From assembly GCA_032622095.1 (NCBI GenBank), contig CP136064.1:47319573-47383572 (forward strand): a stretch of DNA of 64,000 nucleotides. The letters run 5' to 3'. The stretch comes from Siphonodentalium dalli (taxonomy: Eukaryota > Mollusca > Scaphopoda > Gadilida > Siphonodentaliidae). Positions 43,641 through 56,559 of this stretch are shown piece by piece. The position numbers and the translations under genes were made by a program. The first letter of the stretch is position 1. Each line of letters begins with the position of its first letter. Under the pieces are notes generated by a model that made no database searches, was not told where the DNA came from, and saw nothing but the letters and a program-made list of their open reading frames with translations.

Positions 43641-43805
43641 TATAGGATCTCCATGCAACGAGTTATGTTGGGATATAAGGTTTTATGAAACGAGTTGGAT
43701 AAATTTGATTGACAACGAGTCGTAGACGAGTTGTGAATCAAATTTATCAAACGAGTTTCATAAAATCTGATATCCCAACATAACGAGTTGAAGATCTTGT
43801 ATATC
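43641..43805. mobile_element. Foldback element, arms about 70 bp
   Basis: GGATCTCCATGCAACGAGTT through GTTTTATGAAACGAGTT is the reverse complement of AACGAGTTTCATAAAA through AACGAGTTGAAGATCTTG, around GTCGTAGAC. The copy at 33250-33770 has the TTAA MITE inserted near its centre. Confidence 0.75.
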
Positions 43806-44689
43806 ATATGAAAAAAACTAGAGCTTTATGCCTTTTTAACAAATAAAAATCTTTAAAATAAGCTGAAAAATGCTTCACAACCGTATACGACAGTATTGTG
43901 CGCTCTGGCTTGCGACTAAAAATATAGTCCCCCAACTTGCCTCTTTGTTTTTGTGCCTATTTTCGTTAATGCAACGAATGACAATAATTGAACAAAGCAA
44001 TAATTTTGCAATGTCTGGTATTGGTGTCAAGTGCCTCTTTTCGAAATAGTATTAATCCGCGCGGTAATTTGGTTGGCGCGAAGACAAGTATCCCGGGAAG
44101 CACGAGCCTATACGTCACTAGTCAGATATAAGAAAATATGTAATGGCTTTTTAAATGATATATATGATAGGGGTTTCATGTGATATAATCACATATCAGA
44201 TTCGCCTATATGCCCCTGTAATGTATCCATTGAAGACCCCAATCACTTTTTTCATTTATAGATCAGAGAATTGACTTTTATCGAAATCTAAATATTAATG
44301 GCTTTCATTCATTAGAAGCAAATCACAACAACATTTTTTTAAATACCACTTCAGTTATCAGAATCGATTAATTGTCCAAAAATATTGCTAACCACAGTAT
44401 AAAATTGTCCAACACGTCTTATTTATCAACATTTTGTTCAACATATCTGTCAATATATCTGATGCCAGAGCCACTTGATTTTAGAGTGATCCATTTTCAT
44501 CAGTAATTTGGTCCGAGAACGTAGAATTTACGACTTTTTACCAGGCCACCAATAACTACATATTACGAGAAATAACAAATTTCATACATCGATATCTGAT
44601 CACTCTGAGCTTTTGGTGGGTGGGTTCCTCGACTCAAATCAAATATGTTTTAGCCCCGAAGCCAAAGAAATAATAATTTGGGAACGTTA

Positions 44690-46830
44690 ATTCGGATTAT
44701 GTATCTTTAATGAGTTTGTCCATGTAATGACATTGTATTGGTCAAGGACAAGACGAACATTTCTATTAAACGTTTTTAAATCGTTAAAAATAAACCATTG
44801 ATGGATGCTGAAAAAAGGTCGGGACCAGATTTTTCTGATAATTATGTTTGTGCCACGTGTGTAGATGTCAAATCTGGCATCTTTAAGATACTTAAAATTG
44901 TCACAAAGAGCACGGCCTGATGTAAATGCAATTGCAAATAGTTGTAACGCATACTGAGAATTATGAGAAAGATCTAAACAGAATCAAGTTATATTCAAAT
45001 GCTCACGCCATGCATTGCTACAATATATTCTTAAGATATAGATGCCGGTACATTTATCGCAATCTTAGCTCTAATAACATTCGACCAATTTTAAAGGTGG
45101 AAAAAAGAAGACGAACCAATAATATGCTCAAACTCATCAGAATGAAACTTTCAATAACCATATTTGATTATATCATATATATTATATCATATCATGCCAT
45201 GAGTTGTCACATTCTCTTAAGGGCCCACCCACTCTTGAGCCCAATATCTATTTATATCTTTATGATTTACCGTCGATCTGATCAAAATATGTAAACAAAT
45301 GTTGATGTATGTTGTAATACACGGAGTTTCTACATGTATACCGATATGAAAAGCTTAACAACATGAGAAATTGTTCAACTTTATTAACTTTCCGCACATG
45401 ACATGTAAATAAACGCTCTTTAGCTGTGCCATATCAGGAAACGATTAACTCACATGATTGTCTTATAAATTATCGATTCAATGCCACAGTATAATATGTA
45501 TCGCATGATTAATGATTTAGTACAGAAATTATTGTTTACATCCCATGCTCTCTTTGATCTTAGCGTGTATCGTATAAATTATCGATTTAACACGCAACGT
45601 AATATACCTGGGCTTGATTGTATCTCTGGATGCATTGTACTTACGCCAATACACGGTCATAAACGTTTTCACGCTCCAAATACTATATATACAGGGAAGG
45701 CAACGTTAACGGAATAATGGAATAGAATTTTATTATGCACCGAGAACAGTCTACCGAGTACATCGGACCAAAACACAAACACGGGGGTTTCATAATAGCA
45801 TGTAGCTAGTAAGCAGCAAATAATATGTAAACAATAGTTATTTAATTATTATTCCTCCTTTCAACGTAAAACAATTTCGTTTATTTATAAAGCCTAATTG
45901 TCTTTAACAACCCAGAGCTATAATTCTACAGAGAACCCACCATCATCGAAATAGTTGCCGAAAAAAATGGTAATGTACGATATACCTCGTGTATACACTT
46001 GCATGATGTTAGTATTTTGGTCATTTCGGTAACTGAAAACACAACATTGTCAATAAAATTAATTTGACTCACATAGTCATGTCTACTCACCAATACACGA
46101 AAGTCCGATGTGTGCACATTTGTCGTATAGTCTGAGCAGTGTCGATGCACAGTAAACTGTTGCCATATATACTTTAAATTCAGTCAATTAATCGCTTTAT
46201 GCCTAGGCGAAACATAAACCTCACTGCACCGCTAAACATACCCAATCGTAGCCGAGCATGCTGCTGACATCATGGTGCGATGGAGTTGTTCTCTCGACAA
46301 TTCAGAGAATTCATTCATTTAGAACATCATTATTTTAATTATATTCCCAACATGCGTTTTATAAGTGAATGAACAGACATTGAAACATGCCCATACGCAC
46401 CGGAACACAGCCGCTTTGAGGAATTACTATACAATATTCACTTCGACTCGATCACACAATTATGTGCACTGAAGACTCGTATATCGCGGAAGTATCACCC
46501 AACAAGACGCACTTGTCTTGTAATTAACGTTATGATTAGTTTTTTCCAAGATAAAATACAATAAAACAGTAAATATCTGCTTGGCAACGCTGTCAGTTGT
46601 AAATAGATCAAGGTGAAAGGAACAAATGTATCTTCAGTAGAGAGGTCTCGCATCATATACAACTGACGTTCTACAAAGTTCTGGGTCTATACATTTGGGC
46701 CTCAGCATCCACATGGCATCAATTATCAAGAGGAAGGCATTTTGCGACTAAGTATATTGGTTTGGGGTGTACCTACTTATTTTGCATGGGACACTGTCGT
46801 GTCTATTTGAACATTTCATGTGCGTGTTTT
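44690..46830. other. Unassigned intergenic region
   Basis: Frames at 44926-45294, 45481-45717 and 45926-46150 match no family I know. A CGCTCTTT...CATATCAGGAAA phrase at 45413-45441 is a scrap of the 10658-type MITE. Confidence 0.35.
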
Positions 46831-46837
46831 CGTGTCA

Positions 46838-47690
46838 AGTTTGAGTTATTGCCATGGGTTGGCATCGTCGTCCGTCCGTGTATCCATCCGTCAACAATTT
46901 CCGTTAGCACACCCTACAGGCCACATCTCTCATCCGATCGTCACCAAACTTCATATGGATCTTCGGGCTGACCTGTTTTGACAGAAATTCACTGAGAAAT
47001 TCGTTAAAAATATGGCCGCCGGAAGCATTCTTGGATTTCAAATTTGAATCCATCGGCACACCCTGCAGCCCGCATCTCACATTCGACCGTCAACAAACTT
47101 CAGATGATTCTTCGGGGTGTCTTCTAGATGGGAGTCTCCTATTTTGACCGAAATTCGTTAAACAACATGGCCGCCGCAGCCATCTTTGATTATACGCTTT
47201 GAATGACTAATTCAGTTAGCACACACTAAGACCACATCCCTCATCCGATCATCGCCAAACTTCTTATGAATCTTCGGGGTGACCTCTTGGATTTAAAATT
47301 TGACTCCATCAGCACAGCCTGCAGCCCGCATGTATTGGAGAATTGTTTTGAAAATATACATGTATATTTAGGATCACCTCTGGATGGGAGCTATCAAATT
47401 TGAACGAATTCGATTAAAAACATGGCCGCCGTCAGTACTCATCACCAAACTCCATATGGATATTTTGGGTGACCTCTAGATGGGTGCCATAACAAAAATT
47501 CCCCGCATTTCGTTGAAAAATTGCCATTAGCAGCCATGTTTACTTACAATATATATCATCATATGTCTTCATGATGACATCTAGTTTTACTCAGACATTT
47601 AAACGTTCCGCATTCCTAATCGCTTTATTGACTGTAACACAAGAAATTATTCCCCATCCAAGTTGAGCTACAGTGTCACTGACACTTTTT
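46838..47690 (+). repeat. Four diverged units of a dispersed repeat
   Basis: A CCAAACTTCATATGGATCTTCGG-like block recurs at about 46943, 47093, 47256 and 47444, each followed by GTGACCTCTAGATGGG-like text and ATGGCCGCC. The first unit starts with GGGTTGGCATCGTCGTCCGTCC, as in the fragment at 11184-11345. Confidence 0.65.
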
Positions 47691-49114
47691 TATTACATGA
47701 ACATCCCTTCAAATAAATAATAGACTATTCCGATATATGCAATGTATACTTTTATAACTGATTGGAGAATCCATTTAGTATAGAAAACGTTGTAGAATCT
47801 ATCGGCAACGAATTTAAACGAATAAATCATTGACGTTCACATTCACAATAATACAAAGTTCCTCTCCCGTTATCTCCCTTGTAGTGGATTAGATTAAATC
47901 CACTTTTCAAGGCAATTGTTCAATTTGTGACTAAAGCATGGAACTTTGCACCTATGTACATATTCACATACTAATTCATATGTGATATGGAGCCACGCTG
48001 AAATTTCACTTCAACCCCTCTTTTAAGGGGTTTTCCAAATTTAAAGAGCGTTTCTTCATTATGTAATTTATTAAATGTCGCAATTAGTCTTACTATGAAA
48101 TATGCGATTTAAAATTCGGCATATACATTAAGTATGATTCTTCGAGATATAATGTCACATTCTTATGGTAAAATTGGAACTCCCAACCAAGATGGCCGTC
48201 AAAATGGCAGTGGAAAATTTGACGTTTTTTCACTAATATCTTCTAAATCAGTTTCCGCTGTAGGGAACTGGTTCTGAATTGTGACTTTATTTTTGTTTTA
48301 TTCATATTAACTGATCATTGAAATATGCCATTCATGGGGACCAGCCCCTTCCAATTCCTAAAAAAATAGATTTATACAGAACTCGGTATGAAATTTCACC
48401 AAAAATCACCATTAGGATTCTAGTCATTTTAAAAAAAGAAATGGAAAGAATTGTGCAAACTAAGTGAGGCATACCATCACTTAGGAATATTTCAACTCAA
48501 TGGAACCAAACTTGTCACTTGCTCTGAAAACCTCGGAAATGGTAAATATTGGACCAGCATGCCACGTAATCGCTTACAGGTTGTGGTCGATGAATAAAAT
48601 TTTGCTATTCTGTCTTATATACATTAAATTCTAACATTTCTGATGCACATTGGTTAAGTGTTACTAATGTAACCACTGACATTACCATAAATATTGGATT
48701 TTCTATTACAAACTTGACATCAAAATCAATGGAACTATCTTTGGTGTAAAAAATGTTGATTGTTTTGATCTGTCTTAAATGAGTCACACTAATGTGGTTT
48801 AGACAGAATTGCTCAAGATGGCTTTTTTTTTACATATTTCCGGAACATTATTCTCTGTTAACAAGAGTTAGCAATTGTAATTAAGTCACTTGGTTATTAA
48901 CCGTGTTACTTAACCCGCTGACTACTAAATGTTTCATTCTCGTTGTCCCTGTTCCTTCTGAGGCATGACACATTCATTTTAAATGATATACTGTAGTGTG
49001 GAATTTTGCCAAAAATGTCTTTTGGGACTGGTCTTACTTTGAACGGAACTGAGTGAAACCATAATATGTGGCTGTTCTCGGCCATTAGCATAAAAATCAA
49101 CTTAATATATGATG

Positions 49115-50460
49115 TATGTCAAAAGGCAGTCAGGGAGTGAATGTGTGGGCATAGCGGAGGTGGATACAAGGGGTTATTGTATGAGCATGAATGGTGCGAA
49201 GGAGTGGCTATATGGTGATGGGTGGTGTGATGTATATGTATACAGGGGGTGACTGTATGGTAATTTTGTGAGGTGAATAGACATACAAGGATTGTTTGTA
49301 TGGTCATTGAAGTGTTTTATGGGTATAATGGTAGTAGCTGTGTGTTGTTTATGTTTATATAGAGTGACTGTATTGTCATGTGTGGAATATGCGTGCGTAC
49401 CTTGGGTGATTATTGTCATGGATGGGTGTATATGTATACATATGATGGCTGTATGATTATGTGTGAGACTGAGTGTATGGATAAATAGGGAGTGGTTGTA
49501 TGCTTAAGCGTAATGTATATAGGTGTACATGGAATGACTGCACGGTCATGATTGTTGAAGTATATTTGCATACATGTAGTATAGCTGGATGGTCAGTGGC
49601 ATGTGGGTATATTTGAATTGCCCTTGTGGTCAAGGTTGTATATGTGATGTCTATCCATCTCTGCATTGGCTGTATTGTCATTGGTGGATGTATATGTATA
49701 TAGAGAGTAGCTGTCTGATCATGTATGGGGTGTGTGAGTATACCTCGAGTGGCTGAATTGTCACGGGCGAGGTGTATATGCAAATCTAGAGTATACGAAT
49801 GGTCGTGCGGGATATTGATATATCCATTGGTGAGGTGTATATGTATACCTGGATTGACTATATGGTCATGATTGGGGTGTATATATATATCTTGAGTGGG
49901 TATATGGCCATGTGTGTGTGAGAGAGACTGTATGGCCAATGGTGAGGTGCTGTGCGTGGTATTGCTTTATGTAGCAGGTCTGTATGGTCAATGATGAGGT
50001 GTCAATTTATACCTGGAGTGATTCTATAATAGGCATTGGTGCGGTGTGCATGTACATTGTATATATTTATTGGTTATATGGCCATGGGTGTGGCCAATAT
50101 GTATACAGGGAGTGATCGTATGACCAACGGTGAGGTGAATTTGCAATCAAGAGGTGACTGTATGACCACGAATGTTGTGTGTGGATATACAGCGAGTGGC
50201 TGAATTGTCTTGAATGAGGAGTATTTTCAAGCCTAGAGGAAGTGACTACATGGTCATGTGTGAAGTGTATGAGTATACATGGTGTACCTGAATAATGACT
50301 CATGGCTGTATAGTCATATGTGTGATGTAATGGTAAACCCAAGTGTGGTTGTATGGTCATGGGCGAGGTGTACGTGTATAAAGCGAGTGGCTACATGGTC
50401 ATTTGTGTGGTGTTTATGTATATATAACATGATTGTATGGTCATGGGTGAGTTATACAGT
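49115..50460. repeat. Degenerate GT-rich minisatellite, 1.3 kb
   Basis: Recurrent phrases (GTGACTGTATGGTCATG, GTGAGGTGTATATGTATAC, GGAGTGACTG) recur every 45-60 bases, with about 25 diverged units. On the minus strand they produce long open frames rich in H, T, Y, S and I, which I regard as by-products. Confidence 0.85.
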
Positions 50461-50464
50461 TGGA

Positions 50465-51120
50465 CCTCTGGTGGCTAGCACTTTCCATAATAACTCAAGT
50501 ATATGTTAATCGATTGGGAGGTAAAGTCAGATAGTTCTCCATCTTGGTGGACTTTTATATGCACTATGGAGGAAACGGTTTTTCTAACACCAGTAATCAA
50601 TCTTTATGCCAATGGCCCAGAATTTGATGTTATTATGCAGTGTTTCACTAATCTCATAGTTTGTATTTCTAAATAGCCTCCTGTTCTATCTGCCAGTGCA
50701 TTACGATGGCTATTTCTCCGTCATTCTAGTATGCCAGGTGTGGGGATACCTATGTCGATTGACGTGTTACCTGGTCTGACACACAATTACATATAATGCT
50801 TACACATGTTATGGGGCCAGAGTAGGCACATAATTATGCCTATCAGAGTTCTGCTCATTTCCGTTAAAAGTCATGGCCAGAATCCCATAAGAAGTTTCCA
50901 GTACAGTTTCGAACTGCATGATTTAAAATAATATTGTGCCGCATGAGGTACTGGGACAACCATAGGACATTTAGTTGTCAGTTGATTAAGAAACATGTTT
51001 ATTAACAAAGTGAATCACAATGTCCTACCTTTACAGAAGAGCAGAGAATATTGTCCGGGATATATTTGAAAATATCAATTGTTCTACAAAATTTTGTGGA
51101 TATTTTGAAAAGCAGTTTGA
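50465..51120. other. Interior of the 4-kb element, unassigned
   Basis: Unique-looking AT-rich sequence between the minisatellite and the right arm. No coding signature seen. Confidence 0.35.
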
Positions 51121-52124
51121 GTATTTTTTCTTCTAAAAACACATCAGTGTGACCCGTTTAAGACGGATCAAAACAATAAACACCAAAGATAGTTCCATTT
51201 AACTTGAAAAAATGGCCCAAACCTGCCGATTTTGAGAGAAAATTCCAATAGTTTTGGTAATGTAATAGTAACACTTATCCAAGATGCATCATAAATGGTA
51301 GTATTCAATGTATATATGACAGAACCGCCAATTATATTTATCATTTACAACTTTAAAGCGATTGCGTGGCACGCTGGGGCAATATTTACCATTTTCCATG
51401 TTGGCCGCCATTTTGACAGCCATTTTTAGCCAAAGTGGCAAAGGGCTGGCATCCCAAGAATGGCATATTTCATTGCATCAGTGATCAGCTAACATGAACA
51501 ATACGAATTAAAGTCACATTTCCGAACCAGTTACATACAGAAGAAACTGGTCTAGAAGATATTAGTGAAAAAACGTCAAATTTTCCACTTAAGGCTGCCA
51601 GTTTGACGGTCATCTTGAACGAGGAGTTCCAATTTCGCCCTATAAATGTGCTGTTATATTTCTCAGAGTCATACTTACTGTATGCCTAATTTGAAATTGC
51701 AGATTCCATGGTAAGATTTAATGTGACATTTAATAAATTATATAATCACGAAACGGTCTTTAAATTCGGAAAACCCCTTAAAAGAGGAGTTAAAGTGAAA
51801 TTTCAGCGTGGCTCCAAATCTAATATCAATTAGTATTTGAATGTGTACATATGTGCAAAATTTCATACCTTAGTCACGAAGTGAACAATTCTTTTACTTA
51901 TCTTCTCCACTATTGGTGTGCTTCCAGTGTTATGGACAACTCATTGAGAACATATTATATAGCAAAACACTACAATTTGTCTTTCTGTAAAAATAGAGTC
52001 CTTCATATATCAGCGATTGTACAAGCACTGATAGTAAATGTACAGCCAAAGAATGTCTTTATCGCTGTATGAATAAACATTTATTTTGTTTTGTTTTGTT
52101 TTTTTAAATTTCTTACTGGAATAA

Positions 52125-52265
52125 ACATACATCGATGAAGGAATGTAAACATAAACAGAGGTACATATTATGATATATCAAGTGACATTCTTCCAATTCG
52201 CTCACATCTCGCTCGCTTCATTTACACGTCTTTCGTACACCACATGCGCTCCCAGTAATAAACAT
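52125..52265. repeat. Second copy of the 26690 repeat
   Basis: Colinear with 26690-26830, including CATTTACACGTCTTTCGTAC. It is preceded by a GAATAAACATTTATTTTG phrase. Confidence 0.7.
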
Positions 52266-52299
52266 TTATTAGTCTGTTGGAACACATAATAGAATACCA

Positions 52300-54760
52300 A
52301 TTTAGAATCCAAAGGTGTTTAAGCGTGTTCTCGCTATCTACAACAAAGTCGTTCTACCTGTCAGGCCTTTTGTGATTCTATACGGTCTAGACAGTTTATC
52401 TGGACTACTGGTTTCGCCCGGCAGATGGTGATCGATTTGGTATATGAAACCCATATAGTCATTGCTTTCTGATATATAGCCTGTATTATCAAATTCATAG
52501 TTTATAGACTTCTCCTTGTCATATATCTCAGAGCCACCATGGTGTATTGAAACGTTTAACGTGAGTGACATTCCGCTTATATTGTATTTAATCTGGAGTC
52601 TCCACAGTCATACTGTTTTCCCTAAGTTCAACCACTTTAATAGCTCTTTCGAAAAGTTGGTTGAAAAAGTGTTGAGTTTATTCTTCCGCAGAAGCACTTC
52701 ATCACCCAAAACTTATGTCAGTAGGTGCTGAATTCTATGCTGACCTGCATAAACTTTCCATTTTCCTTCATCTCATCATCACGGTGTAGCACAATATAAT
52801 CTTCACAATTAAACTCGACCAACTCATGTATTTTGGTTTTTATTTTCCGGACATAGAGCAGTCCCACCTTCCAGTCACCACCACATTGCAAGCAAAATTC
52901 GAATATGTTTCATGTGTGATCGGTTCTGACTCTCAATCTCCCCATTAGCTTGTGCCGCATTCCATTTCCATATAAAACGTTAGTGAAAACATCACTTGTT
53001 AGGTTACGTGCGTTGTCTGAGAGTATTGTCTTCGGATCTAGGGCGTGCCTTGTGATCTAGGGCGTGCCTTGTGATCTAGGGCGTGCCTTGTGATCTAGGG
53101 CGTGCCTTGTGATCTAGGGCGTGCCTTGTGAATATATCTGACAAGATATAGACATCTTTCTTTGGTGTGGTGTTCTTAGTAACACCATATCGAAAAATCG
53201 GCTATTGTAATCTATAATAAAGAAACTTTTGTCTCCTGTTGAAAGAGGCCCTAGATCCTCCCATGTGTGTAGTTGGCATAATACTACGGTTCATCGGTTC
53301 AAGTTTGTCTCCTGCAGATACTAGCTGGCAACCATGACAGCATTTACAATGTTTATCGACATCTGTATCCAGTTTTGGCCACCATACTTTTGATCTAAGG
53401 CGCTGTTTCATAGAGACAATTCCAAAGTTTTGTTGGAATCATAATTATTGTTCCTCACAAAACAATGTTCCCTATAGCACATAATTAATTCCGTAAAGGT
53501 AAGTACTGTGTATACTGAAGCAAATGCCACTTGATGTTGAGTAAACATTGTCGAATTACAATGAGCTCTCGATCGGTAGATGAATATTCTCAATTCCACG
53601 TGTTGTCAATGATTACGGTGTGGCATCTTCAGTCTCTCATAATGTTCTGTTTCATTACAACGACCTGTTAACGTTTGAGTTCCAATTCGTGTCACAAGTC
53701 GCGACAAAGAATCTACAATAGTCTGGTCACCAGGGATATGTTTAACAATAAAAATGTACGGCTGAAGTCTTAGTACCCATCGTCCAATTCGTGCACATGT
53801 TTTTGAAGTCGGTTTAATCATGAATTCGAGTGCATTGTGATCGGTGACTATTTCAAAGCTTTCCAGTCCTTATAACCACATGTGGAACCGTTCCCATGCC
53901 CAGACTGCACCAAGCGATTATTTCCCAGTAGTGGATTATCTGGACTCAACATCGGTAAGATCGCGGCTCTCGTAACAATTGACTCGATTTTACCCAGTTT
54001 CTTCTTGGACGATAACAACAGCGAGAAGACCTGAGATGCGTCAGTGATAAATGTAGTGTTATAGTTCTCTGATCAAAGTATCCCACCATTGAAGTACTTG
54101 ACATTCTGTGTTTCAATGTTTGGAATGCATCTGATTGCACCTTTTACCAAACAAATTTATTGTTCTTTCTGGCGAGTCTAGGTAATGGTTCAAACACTGT
54201 CGCCATGTCAGGGATAAGTACGAGAAAACTACGAATCTCGCCTGCATTTTCTATTCCCCGCGCAACTTTGGTTCCAGAAACTCCAATTCCATGAATTCGA
54301 TACTTGGCATGTTGAACTGACATTTAGTAATATTCAGAGTAAACCCCTTCGCTCGCAATGGACATATTAATTTATCCAGTCGGATGTCATGCTGTTCTCG
54401 CATCTGAGAATGAACCACAATATCATCGCAGATATTCACCACACCTTCACACGGTTCAATAATTTATCTCATGAACTTATTTACTTTTCCGATGCTGAAT
54501 TAACATTAGTCTACGGTACCTGTATTCTCCGCGGTGTGTCATAAACGTAGTTATTGAATGCGATTTTGGTGCCATAACAATCTTATTGAACGCACCCCGA
54601 ATATCAACGCGACTGAACACAGAAGAACGATTCAGATCCTGTAGAATTTCATTATCGGTTGGTGATATATTTCGCGTTTAATCGCTCGATCTGCTTGGCG
54701 CATATATATGCATATACGAGTGTCCCCAGATTGTTTTGGAACAATCACAATAAGCATTAA
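52300..54760 (-). pseudogene. Ty3/gypsy pol remnant (RT, RNase H, integrase)
   Basis: Reading the minus strand from 54760: an RT block (VFSRVDIRGAF, ITTFMTHRGEYRYRRLM) with stops; VNICDDIVVHSQ (RT motif C) and KGFTLNITKCQF at 54251-54442; an RNase H end GRWVLRLQPYIFIVKHIPGD and VDSLSRL at about 53690-53800; an integrase zinc region WWPKLDTDVDKHCKCCHGCQ (53250-53410); the core GPLSTGDKSF; and a scrambled C-terminal part. Many frameshifts and stops and two local tandem duplications show it is dead. The protease and LTRs are not identified. Confidence 0.85.
53035..53129. repeat. 19-bp tandem repeat, five units, in the integrase region
   Basis: Five exact copies of GATCTAGGGCGTGCCTTGT lie inside the integrase core of the gypsy remnant, between segments equivalent to the RHAL and TILSDN positions. 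Exact identity points to recent slippage. Confidence 0.97.
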
Positions 54761-54811
54761 ATTATTTGGCCGTTATCAAGCTCATCCAATTTCCTATCCA
54801 ATTTATCTCTC

Positions 54812-54917
54812 AAACCATACGGCACTCATCTGACAGGCTGGACGACTGGTGTGATATTACCATTAAACCATACGGCACTCGTCTGAGAGGCTGGACGACT
54901 GGTGTGATATTACCACT
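54812..54917. repeat. 53-bp tandem duplication in gypsy RT remnant
   Basis: AAACCATACGGCACTC is followed by GGCTGGACGACTGGTGTGAT and ATTACCA, twice, with three differences. Confidence 0.93.
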
Positions 54918-54949
54918 GACTCGTAATCTTTAAGCTATCCTATTCTACC

Positions 54950-56070
54950 ATTATGCAGCACAGATGTTTGTTTGTCGTCCACAAAACAGACTTCTTCAGA
55001 ATCGACTCAGTATTCCCAATTTAATGTCGTCAGTTAAAACAAGAAAACCATAGTCAGAAATGGTAACGCCACCAAGATTATAGTATTACATATAAATAGA
55101 AATTATAAAAAATACATAAAATATTTTGATAACAATTGCGTTTAAACAAGTAATCCTTCAAATTATTACTAACAAAGCAAGTAAACGACTGTGGGGTCAC
55201 TCAACAGATTATAAAGACTTGGACTTAGTATACTGTAAATACTAAAATTTAAATGAAATAATTCAAAGATAAAATTTAGCATGTAGTAAAAGTAAATTTT
55301 CTCATTTAATTTTTTGTTTTGGTTAAATAAAGCAATAATTTAAATGTAACATTTGTTTTTTTTTAAATGATTGACCGTGGTTCTTCCAATAATTGCGCGA
55401 CTGACCTGGTCAATTGTTCTTAAGAAGTTGTTTTGAGAATTACTATGGCGGGAAATAGTTATGGCTGTGGCTTCGCAAGTAATTAACTTGGTGACGTGAT
55501 GTTAACAAATCTGAACTCCAGTAAACCAAGGACGCTCCATACCAAATATAAGGTAAATTAATAATTCTTTAGAAGTTGTTTTAAGATTTACTATGGAGGG
55601 AAAGATTGTGGTGCTGGCTTCGCAACTATTTGACCTCATTGTAACAAAATAACAAATATAAATATTAGTCACTCAGGCAATAGATGTATCTATTCTGTAT
55701 ATTAAGTTATTGGGTCTTACGTGTCTTGAGATGTCTAAATAGTTTTCGATGGACAGATCGCACAAGGGACCCACGCCAATCTTCTGTTGGGATTCCAATT
55801 GTTGGTTTATTAAATATGCACATATGCTTAAGATACAGTCGCGCGGAAAGCACGCTCCCGTAAGTCGGGTTTTGGATCCCAGTTTATGAAAATATCATTG
55901 AAATAATCGGTTTCCCCCAATAAACATCCATATATTCAATATACATGTTTTGGAGCAGAATTAGGCAGTCCATATTGGACGCCATCATGGAATTTATTTT
56001 GTTTTGTTTTAATTTTCACACATATTTATTAGTTATGTGGATGGAGTTCTCATTAAACCTCACATCCTTA
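54950..56070. other. Unassigned AT-rich spacer
   Basis: No gene. 55420-55490 and 55565-55640 share AGAAGTTGTTTTxAGAxTTACTATGG and GTGGCTTCGCAA, a diverged direct repeat about 145 bases apart. Confidence 0.4.
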
Positions 56071-56077
56071 TATTGGT

Positions 56078-56559
56078 TACAGTAATGCCCAAAGTAATTG
56101 ACCACTTAACCACATCAGACTTATTGGTAATTTTTCAGGATTTAAAATCCTGAAAAATTACAAATAATTCTGCTCTGGTTAAGTGGTCAATTAATTTGAA
56201 CATTACTGTATGAGGATTGAGTTATCATAAACCTCAAATCCTTATATTGGTTACAGTAATGCCCAAAGTAATTGACCACTTAACCACAGCAGAATTATGG
56301 GTATTTTTTCAGCATTTAAAATTTTGATAAATTACCCAGTATTCTGCTGTGCTTAAGTGGTCAATTACTTTGAACGTTACTGTAACAGGATTGAGTTATC
56401 ATTAAACCTCAAATCCTTATATTGGTTACAGTAATGCCCAAAGTAATTGACCACTTAACCACAGCATAATTATGGGAAATTTTTCAGGATTTAAAATCAT
56501 GAAAAAATACCCATAATTTTGCTGTGGTTAAGTGATCAATTACTTTGGACATTACTGTA
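56078..56559. mobile_element. Three tandem mariner-like hairpin MITEs
   Basis: Copies at 56078-56210, 56252-56384 and 56427-56559 are each 133 bp, begin TACAGTAATGCCCAAAGTAA and end with the reverse complement ATTACTGTA, folding into a near-perfect hairpin. The TA target and CAGTAATGCCCAAAGTAATTGACCAC style ends are those of Tc1/mariner elements. The 41-43-bp spacers (GGATTGAGTTATCAT, CCTCAAATCCTTATATTGGT) are also repeated, so the unit of about 175 bp has been tandemly amplified. Confidence 0.9.

Larger units (their letters stand above)
47912..51893. mobile_element. Large inverted-repeat element, about 4 kb, arms 0.75-0.9 kb
   Basis: 47912-48810 and 51125-51893 are inverted copies: outer CAATTGTTCAATTTGTGACT against AGTCACGAAGTGAACAATTC, then GTGGAGCCACGCTGAAATTT-like blocks, CCTCTTTTAAGGGG, and inner GAACTATCTTTGGTGT and GAGTCACACTAATGTG. 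The 2.3-kb interior holds a minisatellite and no recognisable transposase. Related single arms occur at 8340-9190. It probably belongs to a long-TIR or foldback DNA transposon family. Confidence 0.75.

Noticed and set aside
49119-50360. Long minus-strand frames over the minisatellite as a histidine/threonine-rich protein
   Set aside because: They overlap each other in different frames, follow the repeat period and have no splice or start context.
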